Shown here: positions 16,459 through 25,573 of the stretch, one piece after another
Numbering within the stretch: position 1 is the first letter of the stretch
Layout of the letters: every line of letters starts with the position of its first letter
Assembly (NCBI GenBank): GCA_905182025.1
Contig: CAJJAA010000044.1
Location: 1-32,018, forward strand
DNA from: an uncultured OM182 clade bacterium
Lineage (GTDB): Bacteria > Pseudomonadota > Gammaproteobacteria > Pseudomonadales > Azotimanducaceae
Length of the DNA stretch: 32,018 nucleotides
Direction of reading: 5' to 3'
Notes under the pieces: model-generated
What the model saw: only the letters and a program-made list of their open reading frames with translations
Databases searched by the model: none
Told to the model about the DNA's origin: nothing
Translations under genes and position numbers: made by a program

Positions 16459-17376
16459 TTAAGCCGATAGAACCTGCTTGTGCTCGACTGTCCGATCATC
16501 AGCCTTGTCTAACTCAAAAAAAGCACGCGCTAGATCTGCAACTTGATTAACGTAGTCAGCCTCCAGATGAATGTGATGCGGCCCGTCGAGCCGAACAACT
16601 GTCAGGTTTGGATGGTGTATCTCCGAGACCGGGACTTCCCCTTGGTACCAGCGGTCGCCCTGTTCGGCAACGATCAGCAGTGCAGGCGAAGTGCTTTGTT
16701 GCAGCATGATATTTAATTGGTTTCGTGTGAAGCGGTTAGACGAAGGATAACGAATGCGTGGATCGGTTCTCCATGAAACACCGCCATCGACGATTTTGTG
16801 GCCACGGCTCACGAGGACACTTGCTGCGTCCAGCGTTTGATCTGTGGCTTGGGTGACTCTTAACGCCATAGACTGAGTATCTTCGAACACTTTTGCAGGA
16901 CGCGTATGTCCGGTAATCATTTTCTCAATTGCCTGTCGGTTGCCGGCGACACGCTCTTCATCTGAATATGTGCCTTCTGCGGCGAAGCCATCGATCATAA
17001 AGGCTTGATTGACCCTATCCGGGAAAGTGGCAGCAATGACGCTGGAAATTTGACCACCCATAGAATGACCGATGAGATTGAACGTTGACCAGCCTAGTGT
17101 CTCAACAAGGGACATGATGTCCAGTACATAGTCGCCATGATGGTATTGAACGCCAGGTGCTCTATGGTCTGATTTACCATGACCGGCAAGGTCCAAGGCA
17201 ATGATATTCAGCTCTGACAGTAGTGGCGCCAGTCGATCAAAGGTGCCGGCATTGTCCAACCAGCCATGAATCGCCAGGGTGGGGTAGCCAGCCGGGTTGC
17301 CCCAAAGTTTTGCGGTCATTTTGCGGCCGAAGATCTCGAATTCGGTTTCTTCGCCAAGGCGTATTGCGTGGGGCAT
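16459..17376 (-). CDS. alpha/beta hydrolase
   Basis: 305 residues from the ATG at 17376 (TTG at 17394 would add six). The fold signature is clear: LAIHGWLDNAGTFDRL as the oxyanion strand, ALDLAGHGKSDHR, and the nucleophile elbow LIGHSMGGQ with Ser105. LLIVAEQGDRWYQ is in the acid region and RLDGPHHIHLEA holds the catalytic His. This resembles the serine-hydrolase-like group of esterases that act on short esters or thioesters. The substrate is unknown. There is no signal peptide, so it is cytoplasmic. The nearest gene on the same strand is the oxygenase, but the small ORF lies between them, so an operon is uncertain. Confidence 0.9.
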   Translation of the reverse strand: MPHAIRLGEETEFEIFGRKMTAKLWGNPAGYPTLAIHGWLDNAGTFDRLAPLLSELNIIALDLAGHGKSDHRAPGVQYHHGDYVLDIMSLVETLGWSTFNLIGHSMGGQISSVIAATFPDRVNQAFMIDGFAAEGTYSDEERVAGNRQAIEKMITGHTRPAKVFEDTQSMALRVTQATDQTLDAASVLVSRGHKIVDGGVSWRTDPRIRYPSSNRFTRNQLNIMLQQSTSPALLIVAEQGDRWYQGEVPVSEIHHPNLTVVRLDGPHHIHLEADYVNQVADLARAFFELDKADDRTVEHKQVLSA

Positions 17377-17710
17377 AGTGCATTCACTTTTCAAAACGCG
17401 CGATTATAGCGGTTTAGCCTTTAGAGTGTTTATCTCACAGGCCATACAAGGGACAAAAGGCTGACTGAAATCTCTGTCAATTCACCAGCTTGATGTAGCG
17501 CCAGATTGGTGCGCAATTAGCTGCCTGCTTGTCGTTAATTAAACCGGAAATAGCTTTGATATCGTCGCGCCCAACAATTACAGTGGCGTGAGTTTGATCC
17601 GCAGGGTTCATGAAGCTGTCAGTTTTGAACAACAATTTAGAACAGTAGATGCAAGACAACAGGTGTACGACCACAGATTTACGACAACAGATTTAGGAAG
17701 CGATGAGTCA
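17377..17710. other. divergent intergenic region
   Basis: This gap separates the hydrolase (-) from the molybdenum hydroxylase operon (+) and should hold both promoters, but no box pair stands out. A minus-strand frame (17608 to 17477) could encode 43 residues starting [14 protein letters not shown]. It has no ribosome site and no recognised family, so it is not called as a gene. Confidence 0.3.
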
Positions 17711-18217
17711 ATGAGCAAATACACACTAGAAATAAACGGTGAAAAAACAGATGTTGATGCGAGTCCAGAAATGCCGCTGCTGTGGGTATTGAGGGATAAG
17801 CTTAAGTTAACGGGGACTAAGTTTGGTTGTGGTATCGCGCAATGTGGTGCCTGCACCGTGCATATAAATGGCGTCGCAATGCGTTCTTGTGTGCTGCCTG
17901 TGTCTGCTGTGTCGGGGCCCGTCACAACGATCGAGGGGCTGGCTGGGAACGATGGATTGCATCCTTTGCAAAGCGCGTGGATTGAGCATGATGTGCCTCA
18001 ATGCGGATACTGCCAAGCGGGCCAGATTATGAGCGCAGCGGCGCTGCTGTCGACGAATAGTCAGCCTAACGATGATGAAATTGATAAAGCCATGGCGGGT
18101 AACTATTGCCGTTGCGGTACCTACATAAGAGTACGTAAAGCGATACATTCTGCCGCCTTGTTTTATAATGCGGATACTTCGGCTGACCAAGGTTTGGTAG
18201 AAGGAGTAGGCGAATGA
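17711..18217 (+). CDS. iorA: 2Fe-2S small subunit of a molybdenum hydroxylase (isoquinoline 1-oxidoreductase alpha / aldehyde oxidase type)
   Basis: 168 residues from the ATG at 17711, preceded by AGGAAG with 10-nt spacing. Longer in-frame starts lack support. Two [2Fe-2S] clusters are set out as expected. The plant-ferredoxin type uses C40, C45, C48 and C60 ([19 protein letters not shown]). The helical-domain type uses C98, C101, C133 and C135 ([17 protein letters not shown]). It passes electrons from the molybdenum subunit. Its stop overlaps the large-subunit start by 4 bases (ATGA), which indicates translational coupling. It has no signal of its own and would be exported bound to the Tat-carrying partner. 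The gene name is by family resemblance; the substrate could equally be an aldehyde. Confidence 0.93.
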   Translation: MSKYTLEINGEKTDVDASPEMPLLWVLRDKLKLTGTKFGCGIAQCGACTVHINGVAMRSCVLPVSAVSGPVTTIEGLAGNDGLHPLQSAWIEHDVPQCGYCQAGQIMSAAALLSTNSQPNDDEIDKAMAGNYCRCGTYIRVRKAIHSAALFYNADTSADQGLVEGVGE

Positions 18218-20454
18218 AAATTAGTCAAATCAACCGTCGCAACTTTTTAAAAGTCTCAGCGCTGACAGGCGGAGGCTTAATGTTAGAGATGACCTTGCCA
18301 TCTGCGCTGGTTGCTCAAGAACTCGGTACACTGATTGGTTCGAAAGAGCTGAACGTCTATGTTCAGATTGCATCGGATGGAACGATAACAATCTATTCCG
18401 CTAATGCTGAAATGGGGCAGGGTATTAAAACGTCATTACCCATGATTATTGCTGAGGAAATGGGCGCTAAATGGGAGGATGTGGTTGTCCTGCAAGCGCC
18501 GATAGATTCAAGTAAATTTGGTCTGCAAGGTGCAGGTGGTTCTACAACAATTCCCCGAAGCTTTGATCTAATGCGAAAAATGGGCGCGTCCGCCCGTGAG
18601 ATGTTGGTTGGCGCAGCGTCCGAATCAATGGAAGTCAAGCGGCAGGACTTGCAAGCAATAGATAGTCGAGTTGTACATATATCCGGCCAAAGCCTCAGCT
18701 TTGGTGAGTTAGCAGCGTTGGCTGTGCGTCAACCAGTGCCAGACCCTGAAAACCTTTCTTTCAAAGACCCTCGGTCCTACACCATCATTGGTACCTCTGT
18801 CGGTAGTGTTGATAACCTCGTTATCGCCACGGGAAAATCTCAATTCGGTATTGATGTCGATGTGCCTGATATGAAGTATGCATCCTATACCCGATGCCCG
18901 AGAGTTGGCGGTGTTGCGCTTAGTTTTAACGAAGCCGAAATCAAAAGCCTAGCGGGTATCCGCGATGCATTTATCGTTGCGCCAGATGATAGCGCTGGTG
19001 AAGCGACTATGTCATTTCTTAAGGGTCTGGCTGTTCTTCGCGGTGGTATTGCGATTGTCGGCGATGACACCTGGTCAGTTTTTGACGCAAAAAGTAAGCT
19101 TGCCGTTAAATGGGATGATAGCAATGCGTCTGACGATGACTGGCCTGAAATGATTGCTGAAGCCAAGCGCATTGCGAAAAAAGATGGAGGCGAGATCCGC
19201 TTGGACAATGCATCAGTCGCTGACGCGCTAGCCAACGCTGATAACAGCACTATCGAATCCTTTTATCAATTTCCTTATGTCGCGCACGTCTGCATGGAGC
19301 CGATGAACTGTACCGCGTCCTATCGAAAAGGTAGCGGCGCAGAACCTGATGCGATGGACATCTGGGTGCCAAGCCAATTTCCCGCTCAGGTAAAAGAGAT
19401 CGCGGAAAATATGTTGGGTATCAAGCAAGAAAATGTCAATGTCACCGGTACCCGAATGGGTGGGGGTTTTGGGCGTCGTGCCGTGCATGATTTCGCCGCT
19501 GAGGCGATGGTCATTTCTCATCGGGTTGGTATGCCCGTCAAGTTAACGTGGACAAGAACTGACGATATCCACAACGATTTTTTCAGAGCAGGTGGGTTTG
19601 AAAACATGAAAGCGGCCGTCGACGCTAACGGTAAATTGCAAGCGTGGGATCAGCATTACATTGGCTTTGCTCACAAGGGTAAGCCTGTGATTGGTTCAGG
19701 CTTGCAGGGAAATGAACTTTCAATGACGGCACTGAGCAATGCGCGTGTGACACAATCCATGATGCCAGTGAACACGCCTTGTGGTGCATGGCGCGCCCCT
19801 GGCTCAAACACCAATGCCTTTGTTGAACAAAGTTTTATCCATGAATTGTCACATTTAGCCGGTCGTGACCATCTTGAGTTTTTACTGGAAATGATGGGCG
19901 AGCGTCGTTGGATAAGCGAAGGTAATGTTAACGCCCTTAATACGGGACGAGCGATAGATGTCATTAAGCTCGCCGCAGAAAAAGCGGATTGGGGTAAAAC
20001 GATGCCTAAAGGTTCAGCTCAGGGGCTGTCCTTTTACTTTTGTCATGCGGCGCATGTTGCTGAGATTGCCGAGGTTTCTGTCGATGCGGATCAAAATTTT
20101 CACGTCGATAAGGTCACCGTTGTAGTTGACGTTGGTCCAATTATCAACATGTCCGGTGCCATGAACCAGGTTCAGGGTTCAGTGATTGATGGTTTGAGCA
20201 CCATGGCGATGCAACAGATTACAATGAAGAAGGGCGTCATCCAGCAGGATAATTTTGATAGTTATCCTGTGATGCGAATCGCGGCAACGCCCGAGGTAGA
20301 CGTTCACTTTATTCAAAGCGATAACAAACCAACGGGATTAGGTGAACCTGCATTGCCGCCTTTAGCACCGGCGGTCACAAACGCTATTTTTGCAGCGACA
20401 GGTGTGCGCATAAGGTCAATGCCGCTCAGTGATGAGGGTTTCAATTTAGTCTGA
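18214..20454 (+). CDS. iorB: molybdopterin-binding large subunit, isoquinoline 1-oxidoreductase beta / aldehyde dehydrogenase type, Tat-exported
   Basis: 746 residues. The leader has the twin-arginine motif NRRNFLK followed by a hydrophobic stretch ending ALVAQE, so the complex should act in the periplasm. Molybdenum-cofactor motifs are [33 protein letters not shown], and the active-site [13 protein letters not shown] with catalytic Glu711. These enzymes hydroxylate N-heterocycles or oxidise aldehydes to acids using water, with electrons leaving through the 2Fe-2S subunit. Many such operons also have a cytochrome c subunit and an XdhC-like chaperone; neither is here. A strong terminator follows 22 nt after the stop, so the operon has just two genes. 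Confidence 0.94.
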   Translation: MKISQINRRNFLKVSALTGGGLMLEMTLPSALVAQELGTLIGSKELNVYVQIASDGTITIYSANAEMGQGIKTSLPMIIAEEMGAKWEDVVVLQAPIDSSKFGLQGAGGSTTIPRSFDLMRKMGASAREMLVGAASESMEVKRQDLQAIDSRVVHISGQSLSFGELAALAVRQPVPDPENLSFKDPRSYTIIGTSVGSVDNLVIATGKSQFGIDVDVPDMKYASYTRCPRVGGVALSFNEAEIKSLAGIRDAFIVAPDDSAGEATMSFLKGLAVLRGGIAIVGDDTWSVFDAKSKLAVKWDDSNASDDDWPEMIAEAKRIAKKDGGEIRLDNASVADALANADNSTIESFYQFPYVAHVCMEPMNCTASYRKGSGAEPDAMDIWVPSQFPAQVKEIAENMLGIKQENVNVTGTRMGGGFGRRAVHDFAAEAMVISHRVGMPVKLTWTRTDDIHNDFFRAGGFENMKAAVDANGKLQAWDQHYIGFAHKGKPVIGSGLQGNELSMTALSNARVTQSMMPVNTPCGAWRAPGSNTNAFVEQSFIHELSHLAGRDHLEFLLEMMGERRWISEGNVNALNTGRAIDVIKLAAEKADWGKTMPKGSAQGLSFYFCHAAHVAEIAEVSVDADQNFHVDKVTVVVDVGPIINMSGAMNQVQGSVIDGLSTMAMQQITMKKGVIQQDNFDSYPVMRIAATPEVDVHFIQSDNKPTGLGEPALPPLAPAVTNAIFAATGVRIRSMPLSDEGFNLV

Positions 20455-20476
20455 CATTAGCGGTTTGGTAAAACGA

Positions 20477-20514
20477 CGATAGTTGGACTTCGATGCCAAC
20501 TATCGTTTTTTTTT
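20477..20514 (+). terminator. Rho-independent terminator of the molybdenum hydroxylase operon
   Basis: CGATAGTTGG (20477-20486) pairs perfectly with CCAACTATCG (20496-20505) around a 9-base loop, and nine T follow. The 10-bp stem and U tract make this a confident call. Confidence 0.92.
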
Positions 20515-20851
20515 GCCTTTTGTCTGTGCGACTAACAGGGACTCGTTAGTTTAAGGTGATTGCTACAACAAACAACCCAATGCCTGCTGCCCCTACGAAC
20601 CCTCTATACGCCGAGTCTATAAGCCATCCGTGATCAGGAACATACATGCCAAACGGGGAAAGAATGCTGCTAGAAGCAGGTGAGTTTTTGTCAGTGTCGC
20701 TCTTTGCATTTTACAAACCCTTATTGTGCAGCCTCGGCGTCGCGCGAATTCTGGCGCATCATTTTATGAATACAGAGGGGCGGAGTAAAGTACAGAGAGA
20801 CGTTGAACAGTCGGTTCATATCTGGCGCTAATTTCAGTTATAGTATCAAGC
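20515..20851. other. intergenic region with possible very small ORFs
   Basis: Two overlapping antisense frames are visible. On the minus strand, 20647 to 20546 encodes 33 residues starting MYVPDHGWLID with a hydrophobic tail GFVGAAGIGLFVVAITL, which could be a single-span membrane peptide; it has no clear ribosome site. On the plus strand, 20646-20831 could encode 61 residues behind AGGA, but the composition is not convincing. The promoter for the PLD gene should lie here; no box pair is clear. Confidence 0.25.
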
Positions 20852-22387
20852 ATGATGAAAAGAATATTACTGTTAGTTGTTATATTGCTGTCAGGTTGTA
20901 CCAGCGTTGATTTTGATTACCCGCGAACCAAGTCCGCGGCGCTTCTCGACACGGCGGACACATACTTGGCGGGAGAGGTTGCCAGCGCAGTCGCGGGTAA
21001 ACCTGACAACGCCAGTGGTTTTTATGTGCTCAACGACGGGATCGATGCGGCCGCGGCGCGATTTCGGTTAGCCGACATTGCTGAACGCAGTATTGATGTG
21101 CAGTACTACCTGATTAAGCGCGATGCCGTCGGTCAGGAGTTTTTGTACTCACTACTTCAGGCGGCGGACCGTGGCGTGCGCGTACGACTAATGATTGATG
21201 ATATGTTCACGAGCGGCTACGACGCAGATCTGATGGCACTCGACTCGCACCCTAATTTTGAGATCCGTATATACAACCCGTTCAACCGTGGTCTATTGGG
21301 TCGTAATCTTGGTGCTGTGGTCAATTTCCGCCGCGTCAACCGACGCATGCACAACAAGTCGTTCACTATCGATAACCAAATCACCATCATTGGTGGCCGC
21401 AATATTGCTGATGAATACTTTGGTGCTCGCGCGGATTCAGCCTTTGGCGATATGGATGTTATCGGTGTTGGTCCAATCGTGCAGGATGTCTCGAATATGT
21501 TCGACGCCTACTGGCGTCATCGAACAGCAGTACCAGTGGCGGGATTCATTAAACCATTACAGAGCCCAGATGCTGCATTGAATCAGTTACGTGAACTCTA
21601 TGTTAAGCACAGTGCCGCGTTGGTTAGCACGCCCTATGCGGAAGCTGTGATTGAGCGCGTTTACGCGCTGGTTGAATCGGATACGAGTGGATTCAGGTGG
21701 GCACCTTATAAGCTCATCTACGATACGCCAGACAAAGGCATTAAGGGTGCAGCAAATCCAGAGGATTTGATTATAGCGCCGCTAAGAGATTCATTGGCGA
21801 CGGTGGAAAAGGAACTCATTATTCTATCGCCATACTTTGTTCCTGAGAAAGTCTTTAGAGATGCGCTTATTGCCATTCAACAAAGTGGCGTTAAGGTGCG
21901 TGTGTTAACAAATTCGCTGGCAGCAAACAATCAAAAGGCCGTGCACGGCGGATACGCACCGGCACGTAAACCGTTACTCAAAGCTGGGGTTGAACTGTAT
22001 GAAGTAAGGCCCGATGCACGCGTGCCAGGCAACGAGTACGTTGACTCCAGTGAATCACGGTCTACTTTGCATACGAAATCCTACGTGTTGGACCGACGTG
22101 AGATTTTTATCGGATCATTTAACTTCGATCCACGCTCGGCATACATTAATACAGAAATGGGTGTGCTGATTGAAGACCCACAAATGGGCGCGGAGTATGT
22201 CGCCAGGATGGAGAAAGTATTACCACCGGAAGTGTGGAGTTTGTCTCTTGACGAAAAAAACCGTCTCCTCTGGAGTGGTCTTAAGGATGGCGTGCCTGTG
22301 ACCTACACGAAAGAACCGATGACCAATGTTTGGGATCGTCTCAAAGCAGGTCTCTATCGCATGCTACCAATTCGCAGCCAGCTTTAG
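20852..22387 (+). CDS. phospholipase-D superfamily lipoprotein, cardiolipin-synthase C (YmdC)-like
   Basis: 511 residues. The N-terminus is a lipoprotein signal: MMKRILLLVVILL then LSGC, so C16 would be lipidated. Two HKD catalytic motifs are present: H167-x-K169-x4-D174 in RMHNKSFTIDN, followed by GGRNIADEYFG, and H407-x-K409-x4-D414 in TLHTKSYVLDR, followed by GSFNFDPRSAYINTE. This layout matches ClsC/YmdC-type enzymes, which make cardiolipin by phosphatidyl transfer, in some cases from phosphatidylethanolamine. A phospholipase role is the alternative. Single gene behind the upstream terminator, convergent with the CREST-family membrane hydrolase only 36 nt away. Confidence 0.9.
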   Translation: MMKRILLLVVILLSGCTSVDFDYPRTKSAALLDTADTYLAGEVASAVAGKPDNASGFYVLNDGIDAAAARFRLADIAERSIDVQYYLIKRDAVGQEFLYSLLQAADRGVRVRLMIDDMFTSGYDADLMALDSHPNFEIRIYNPFNRGLLGRNLGAVVNFRRVNRRMHNKSFTIDNQITIIGGRNIADEYFGARADSAFGDMDVIGVGPIVQDVSNMFDAYWRHRTAVPVAGFIKPLQSPDAALNQLRELYVKHSAALVSTPYAEAVIERVYALVESDTSGFRWAPYKLIYDTPDKGIKGAANPEDLIIAPLRDSLATVEKELIILSPYFVPEKVFRDALIAIQQSGVKVRVLTNSLAANNQKAVHGGYAPARKPLLKAGVELYEVRPDARVPGNEYVDSSESRSTLHTKSYVLDRREIFIGSFNFDPRSAYINTEMGVLIEDPQMGAEYVARMEKVLPPEVWSLSLDEKNRLLWSGLKDGVPVTYTKEPMTNVWDRLKAGLYRMLPIRSQL

Positions 22388-22423
22388 TTGACGGTTGCAA
22401 AATGCTTCTAACGGATTGCTACT

Positions 22424-23326
22424 TTATTTTCGTTCTTCCGAGCGGAAATATAAGAAGATAAAAAAGTAGTAAAGACTTGATGCCAAATGCCATACAGCGT
22501 GGCCTTGGAAAAATGAATCAGGGCTAGTGAAGCTATCCTGTATATCAAGTTCGCGAATTTTCGCCGCCAGAGCAATAGAGAAGAAGGCTGCAATGAGCCA
22601 TCGTATTTGAAGGTATTTGCCGGGTTGAATCAGGCTAGCTGCTGCGAAAATAAATAGCACGGCGCTGCTGTAGACTGAAACTTCACCAAAGCTGTAGTCC
22701 CATTTGTAGTAGGTGAAGTAGAGAGACCCACTTATAACAAGCACTGCAATCAGCGGCCAGGTTGGGTATGTGCGATTTGTCCCAGGGACCTGCGCTTGAG
22801 GCAACCAGCTCCCGACCGGGATCGCAGCGATGCAAAGCGTCATGGCGTACATTGCGCCCACATCACATTGTTGTCCGTAATGGGTCAACGATGCATGAAA
22901 AAACCCGCTGCCCAGTCCTGAATAGATTAATGCAACACCAAATAGGACGCTTTGGATCGGTACATGAGTTAAATAACCACGTTCAAGTGCTTGCCCCTTT
23001 TTCCAATCGTTGGCTCCCAGTGCGATGGCGTAGAAGCCGAATAGGATGTAGGAAATATTTGACCAGGTGTTCATCCGTGTACGCAACACACTGTCTGCGT
23101 AAATACGTTCGCCGTACTCGGGATTGATGAACTCGGCAGCGGGTCGCCAATCGGTCCATACGGGGACGTCTTTGAAAATTAGAAACAAGATGATGAAGAT
23201 GGCAAGTATAGCCAAGGTACCGCCGAGGCCAACACCGTGTACCCAGTTTGGTACGTTGTCGATTTTTAGGCGAGCGCGAGTGCCTAGGCTAAGTCGTTGG
23301 CTAATGCTTTGCGTATTTTCGCTCAT
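22424..23326 (-). CDS. CREST-superfamily membrane hydrolase, alkaline-ceramidase-like
   Basis: 300 residues with about seven hydrophobic segments after a polar N-terminus. The conserved metal and catalytic residues of the alkaline ceramidase/PAQR/Per1 group are in place: S140 and H144 in GLGSGFFHASLTHYG, D155 in QQCDVGAMY, and H276 and H280 in QGHAVWHLASS near the C-terminus. Such proteins are zinc-dependent amidases or lipases within the membrane. Ceramide as substrate is not shown here, since most gammaproteobacteria make little sphingolipid. It starts 132 nt after the CaiB/BaiF stop on the same strand and faces the PLD gene. Confidence 0.85.
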   Translation of the reverse strand: MSENTQSISQRLSLGTRARLKIDNVPNWVHGVGLGGTLAILAIFIILFLIFKDVPVWTDWRPAAEFINPEYGERIYADSVLRTRMNTWSNISYILFGFYAIALGANDWKKGQALERGYLTHVPIQSVLFGVALIYSGLGSGFFHASLTHYGQQCDVGAMYAMTLCIAAIPVGSWLPQAQVPGTNRTYPTWPLIAVLVISGSLYFTYYKWDYSFGEVSVYSSAVLFIFAAASLIQPGKYLQIRWLIAAFFSIALAAKIRELDIQDSFTSPDSFFQGHAVWHLASSLYYFFIFLYFRSEERK

Positions 23327-23457
23327 AAAATTTTCAACTATTACCGATGCTTAAAGTGCCGCGGGGTTAAGGGGCCTCGTCACTCAACCGGCGTCATTGT
23401 TTTGTGGTTGTTGCGGTTGTTGAAACTGCAGCGGTGGCGCGATAACTGAATCCAAAT

Positions 23458-24621
23458 CTAAGCCACAACACCGCGCTCTCGAAGCGCGGCAATCGCCGCC
23501 TTATCGAGTCCGATGTCAGCGAACACAACATCTGTGTGTTCGCCCAGAGCTGGTGCATGGCGCGTCGTTGCATTGTCCATCGAGGCAAACTGGAAAGGCA
23601 GGTTCTGCACAAAATATTCGCCAGCTTCATCTTCGTTGCGAGTGAAGGCACCGCGATGTTGCAATTGTGGCTCATCGAACAGGTCTGCCGCGGAATTGTA
23701 GCGCGAGCAGGGTATGCCATGCCGGTTAAAGTGAGTTTCACACTCGACAACGGTACGTGTGGCAGACCACTTTTCTATTTCGCCGACAAGGTAACGCACA
23801 TTCGCGATGCGACTTGCGCGGTCAAATCTCGCATCCGCATGTAAATCCATGCGTACTAACGCTGTACACAAACCCTCGAAATTTTTGTCCGAAACAACAC
23901 ACGCCATGATGTAACCATCGCTCGCCGTGATAGGTAGAAACCCACCCATTTGAGGCGCGTCGACAACCTGTGCGGCTTGTTGATGACCGGGAATCAGGGT
24001 CATCATCGATTCCAACATGGTGACATCAATATGATCACCCAGTCCTGATGTTACGCGGCCAAGCAGTGCTGTTTGAATGGCGCCAAACGCGTAAGCGCCC
24101 GTTAACATATCGGCGATCATGATACCGGACGCTTGCGGGCGCGCTAGTACTGGTGGGCTTGCATGGATCTGAGCACCCATGTGCGCGACATCATAGCCAC
24201 TGGCAGCATGGGCAATGGGTGCATATGCGGCGCGTTGAGCGTCAGGTCCGGTTTGACCGAATCCAGAGATCGAGCAATACACCAGACTCGGATGCTGCGG
24301 TTTTAGGCTGGCATAGTCCAGACCAAACTTCGCCATGATGCCGGGCCGATAGTTTTCGATAACCACATCGGCGCTATCAATCAATTCATGTGCTAGCTGC
24401 TGACCCTCGGGGCTGCTCAAATCAATCTGCACACCAAGCTTTCCCGCATTAAAGTGCGCGAAGATGCGGGAATTGCTACGTACACCGTCACTGAAACGCG
24501 TCGGCTCGATTTTGATTACGTCAGCGCCGCAGTCACTCATCATTCGGCCGCATATAGGACCGGCGTAGGCCATGGAGAAGTCGACAACTTTGAGTCCAGC
24601 AAGGGGCTTGGCTGAAGGCAT
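23458..24621 (-). CDS. CaiB/BaiF-family CoA-transferase (class III)
   Basis: 387 residues with the class III pattern: LAGLKVVDFSMAYAGPICG at the N-terminus, GADVIKIEP, DVVIENYRPGIMAKFGLDY, CSISGFGQTGP, and the catalytic Asp171 in IMIADMLTGAYAFGAIQ. Residues VVECETHFNRHGIPCSRYN mark the C-terminal part. These enzymes move CoA between carboxylic acids through an enzyme-bound anhydride. Many relatives act as alpha-methylacyl-CoA racemases, so either activity is possible. On the same strand as the TetR gene upstream but separated by a 281-nt gap with a large inverted repeat. It could feed CoA esters to the acyl-CoA dehydrogenases 1 kb away. Confidence 0.92.
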   Translation of the reverse strand: MPSAKPLAGLKVVDFSMAYAGPICGRMMSDCGADVIKIEPTRFSDGVRSNSRIFAHFNAGKLGVQIDLSSPEGQQLAHELIDSADVVIENYRPGIMAKFGLDYASLKPQHPSLVYCSISGFGQTGPDAQRAAYAPIAHAASGYDVAHMGAQIHASPPVLARPQASGIMIADMLTGAYAFGAIQTALLGRVTSGLGDHIDVTMLESMMTLIPGHQQAAQVVDAPQMGGFLPITASDGYIMACVVSDKNFEGLCTALVRMDLHADARFDRASRIANVRYLVGEIEKWSATRTVVECETHFNRHGIPCSRYNSAADLFDEPQLQHRGAFTRNEDEAGEYFVQNLPFQFASMDNATTRHAPALGEHTDVVFADIGLDKAAIAALRERGVVA

Positions 24622-24818
24622 ACATTCAGGTCCTTGTGTAATAATACGGGTTAGCGATTTCGGTTCAGTCTAGCGCGATAGTAGCGCCGGTAACAAAAGA
24701 TGATCTGCGATAGTCGAGACGTTACATCAACGATAAACAGTAATAGGAATTGATAGGCAAAGACACCCTAAATACCGACCTTGTCGAAAACATAAAGTGC
24801 CGTCATTAAAAAGGACAG

Positions 24819-24892
24819 AGGTCAAAGTAATACTTCGGCGTAAATCGTGCTGTTGGTTTACGACGACAGTGGATGTACTTTAGTTTGACCTT
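24819..24892. repeat. imperfect nested inverted repeat, about 74 bp
   Basis: Outer arms AGGTCAAAGTAATAC (24819-24833) and GTACTTTAGTTTGACCTT (24875-24892) pair imperfectly. An inner pair CGTAAA (24839-24844) and TTTACG (24857-24862) lies inside them. The element sits just past the TetR stop, between TetR and the CoA-transferase. It could act as a terminator, a REP-like element or a small non-autonomous mobile element. Only one copy is seen in this window. Confidence 0.55.
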
Positions 24893-24902
24893 AACGGCTC
24901 GA

Positions 24903-25493
24903 CTAGGGTTCTTTGACGGCCTGCCAAGCTGCCTTTGCAAGTATGGGCGAGACATCGCTTGGCGACTTTCGGCTTCGGCCTGAAAGCCACATGCGCGAGT
25001 ACTCAAGGGTCGGTCCACAAATAAGTGGTACATACATACCCGTTGATAGTTGTTGCAGCGTGCCGGATTCAACATGCGGTACGAACCAGTTAGACAGCGC
25101 CTGTGCCAAGGCGCGATCAATTTCACGCAGTTCCTGTTTGGCACTTTCTGATAGCTTAATTTCACGTGACAGCATGTAAGCAGCCAATTGTGATTGATCG
25201 GTCACCCAGTCGCAGCAGAAAGTAACGATAGATTTTATTCCTGCGCTGGCGGTGCGATGCGGTAACAGCGCAGCAAGTAGATTGCCGTTGAATTGGTTAA
25301 CGCCATTGATAAATAGCGCTTCGGCGATGCCTTCCTTGTTGCCAAAGTGGTGATACAGGCTGCCGACGCTACAATTGGCATCCTTGAGGATATCTCCGAC
25401 ATTGGTACGCGCAATGCCGACTTCAGAGAAATGGGCTAACGCGACGTCAATTACACGGGATTTTAGGGCGCTGGTCTGGATTTGGCGTGACAT
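24903..25493 (-). CDS. TetR/AcrR-family transcriptional regulator
   Basis: 196 residues. The N-terminal helix-turn-helix is clear: SRVIDVALAHFSEVGIARTN, then VGDILKDANCSVGSLYHHF and GNKEGIAEALF. The C-terminal ligand domain is variable, as usual. The gene is divergent from the two acyl-CoA dehydrogenases, with 80 nt between starts, and a short palindrome (25502-25516) lies next to its own start. It probably represses itself and the dehydrogenase pair in response to an acyl-CoA or related ligand; this is inference from layout. It is also the only intact TetR in the window that could own the palindrome before the carotenoid oxygenase, though the two sites do not look alike. Confidence 0.92.
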   Translation of the reverse strand: MSRQIQTSALKSRVIDVALAHFSEVGIARTNVGDILKDANCSVGSLYHHFGNKEGIAEALFINGVNQFNGNLLAALLPHRTASAGIKSIVTFCCDWVTDQSQLAAYMLSREIKLSESAKQELREIDRALAQALSNWFVPHVESGTLQQLSTGMYVPLICGPTLEYSRMWLSGRSRKSPSDVSPILAKAAWQAVKEP

Positions 25494-25501
25494 GGCACGA
25501 T

Positions 25502-25516
25502 TAGAACATAATTCTA
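25502..25516. promoter_or_regulatory. candidate operator of the divergent TetR
   Basis: TAGAA-CATAA-TTCTA is a 15-base palindrome with 5-base arms, placed 8 nt before the TetR start in the short divergent gap. Autoregulatory TetR sites are usually found in this position. The arms are short, so chance is not excluded. Confidence 0.4.
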
Positions 25517-25573
25517 GTATTTGTTGCCAGCTTTGCTATATTGCCTTCTACAAAGACCTATAGGACATGCTAA

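Noticed and set aside
20646..20831. 61-codon ORF before the PLD gene
   Set aside because: AGGA is well placed, but the composition is not gene-like and an antisense frame overlaps it; neither could be chosen.
24806..25165. 119-codon frame overlapping the TetR 3' half on the same strand
   Set aside because: The TetR frame explains the coding signal; this frame is rich in Arg and Cys with no motif.
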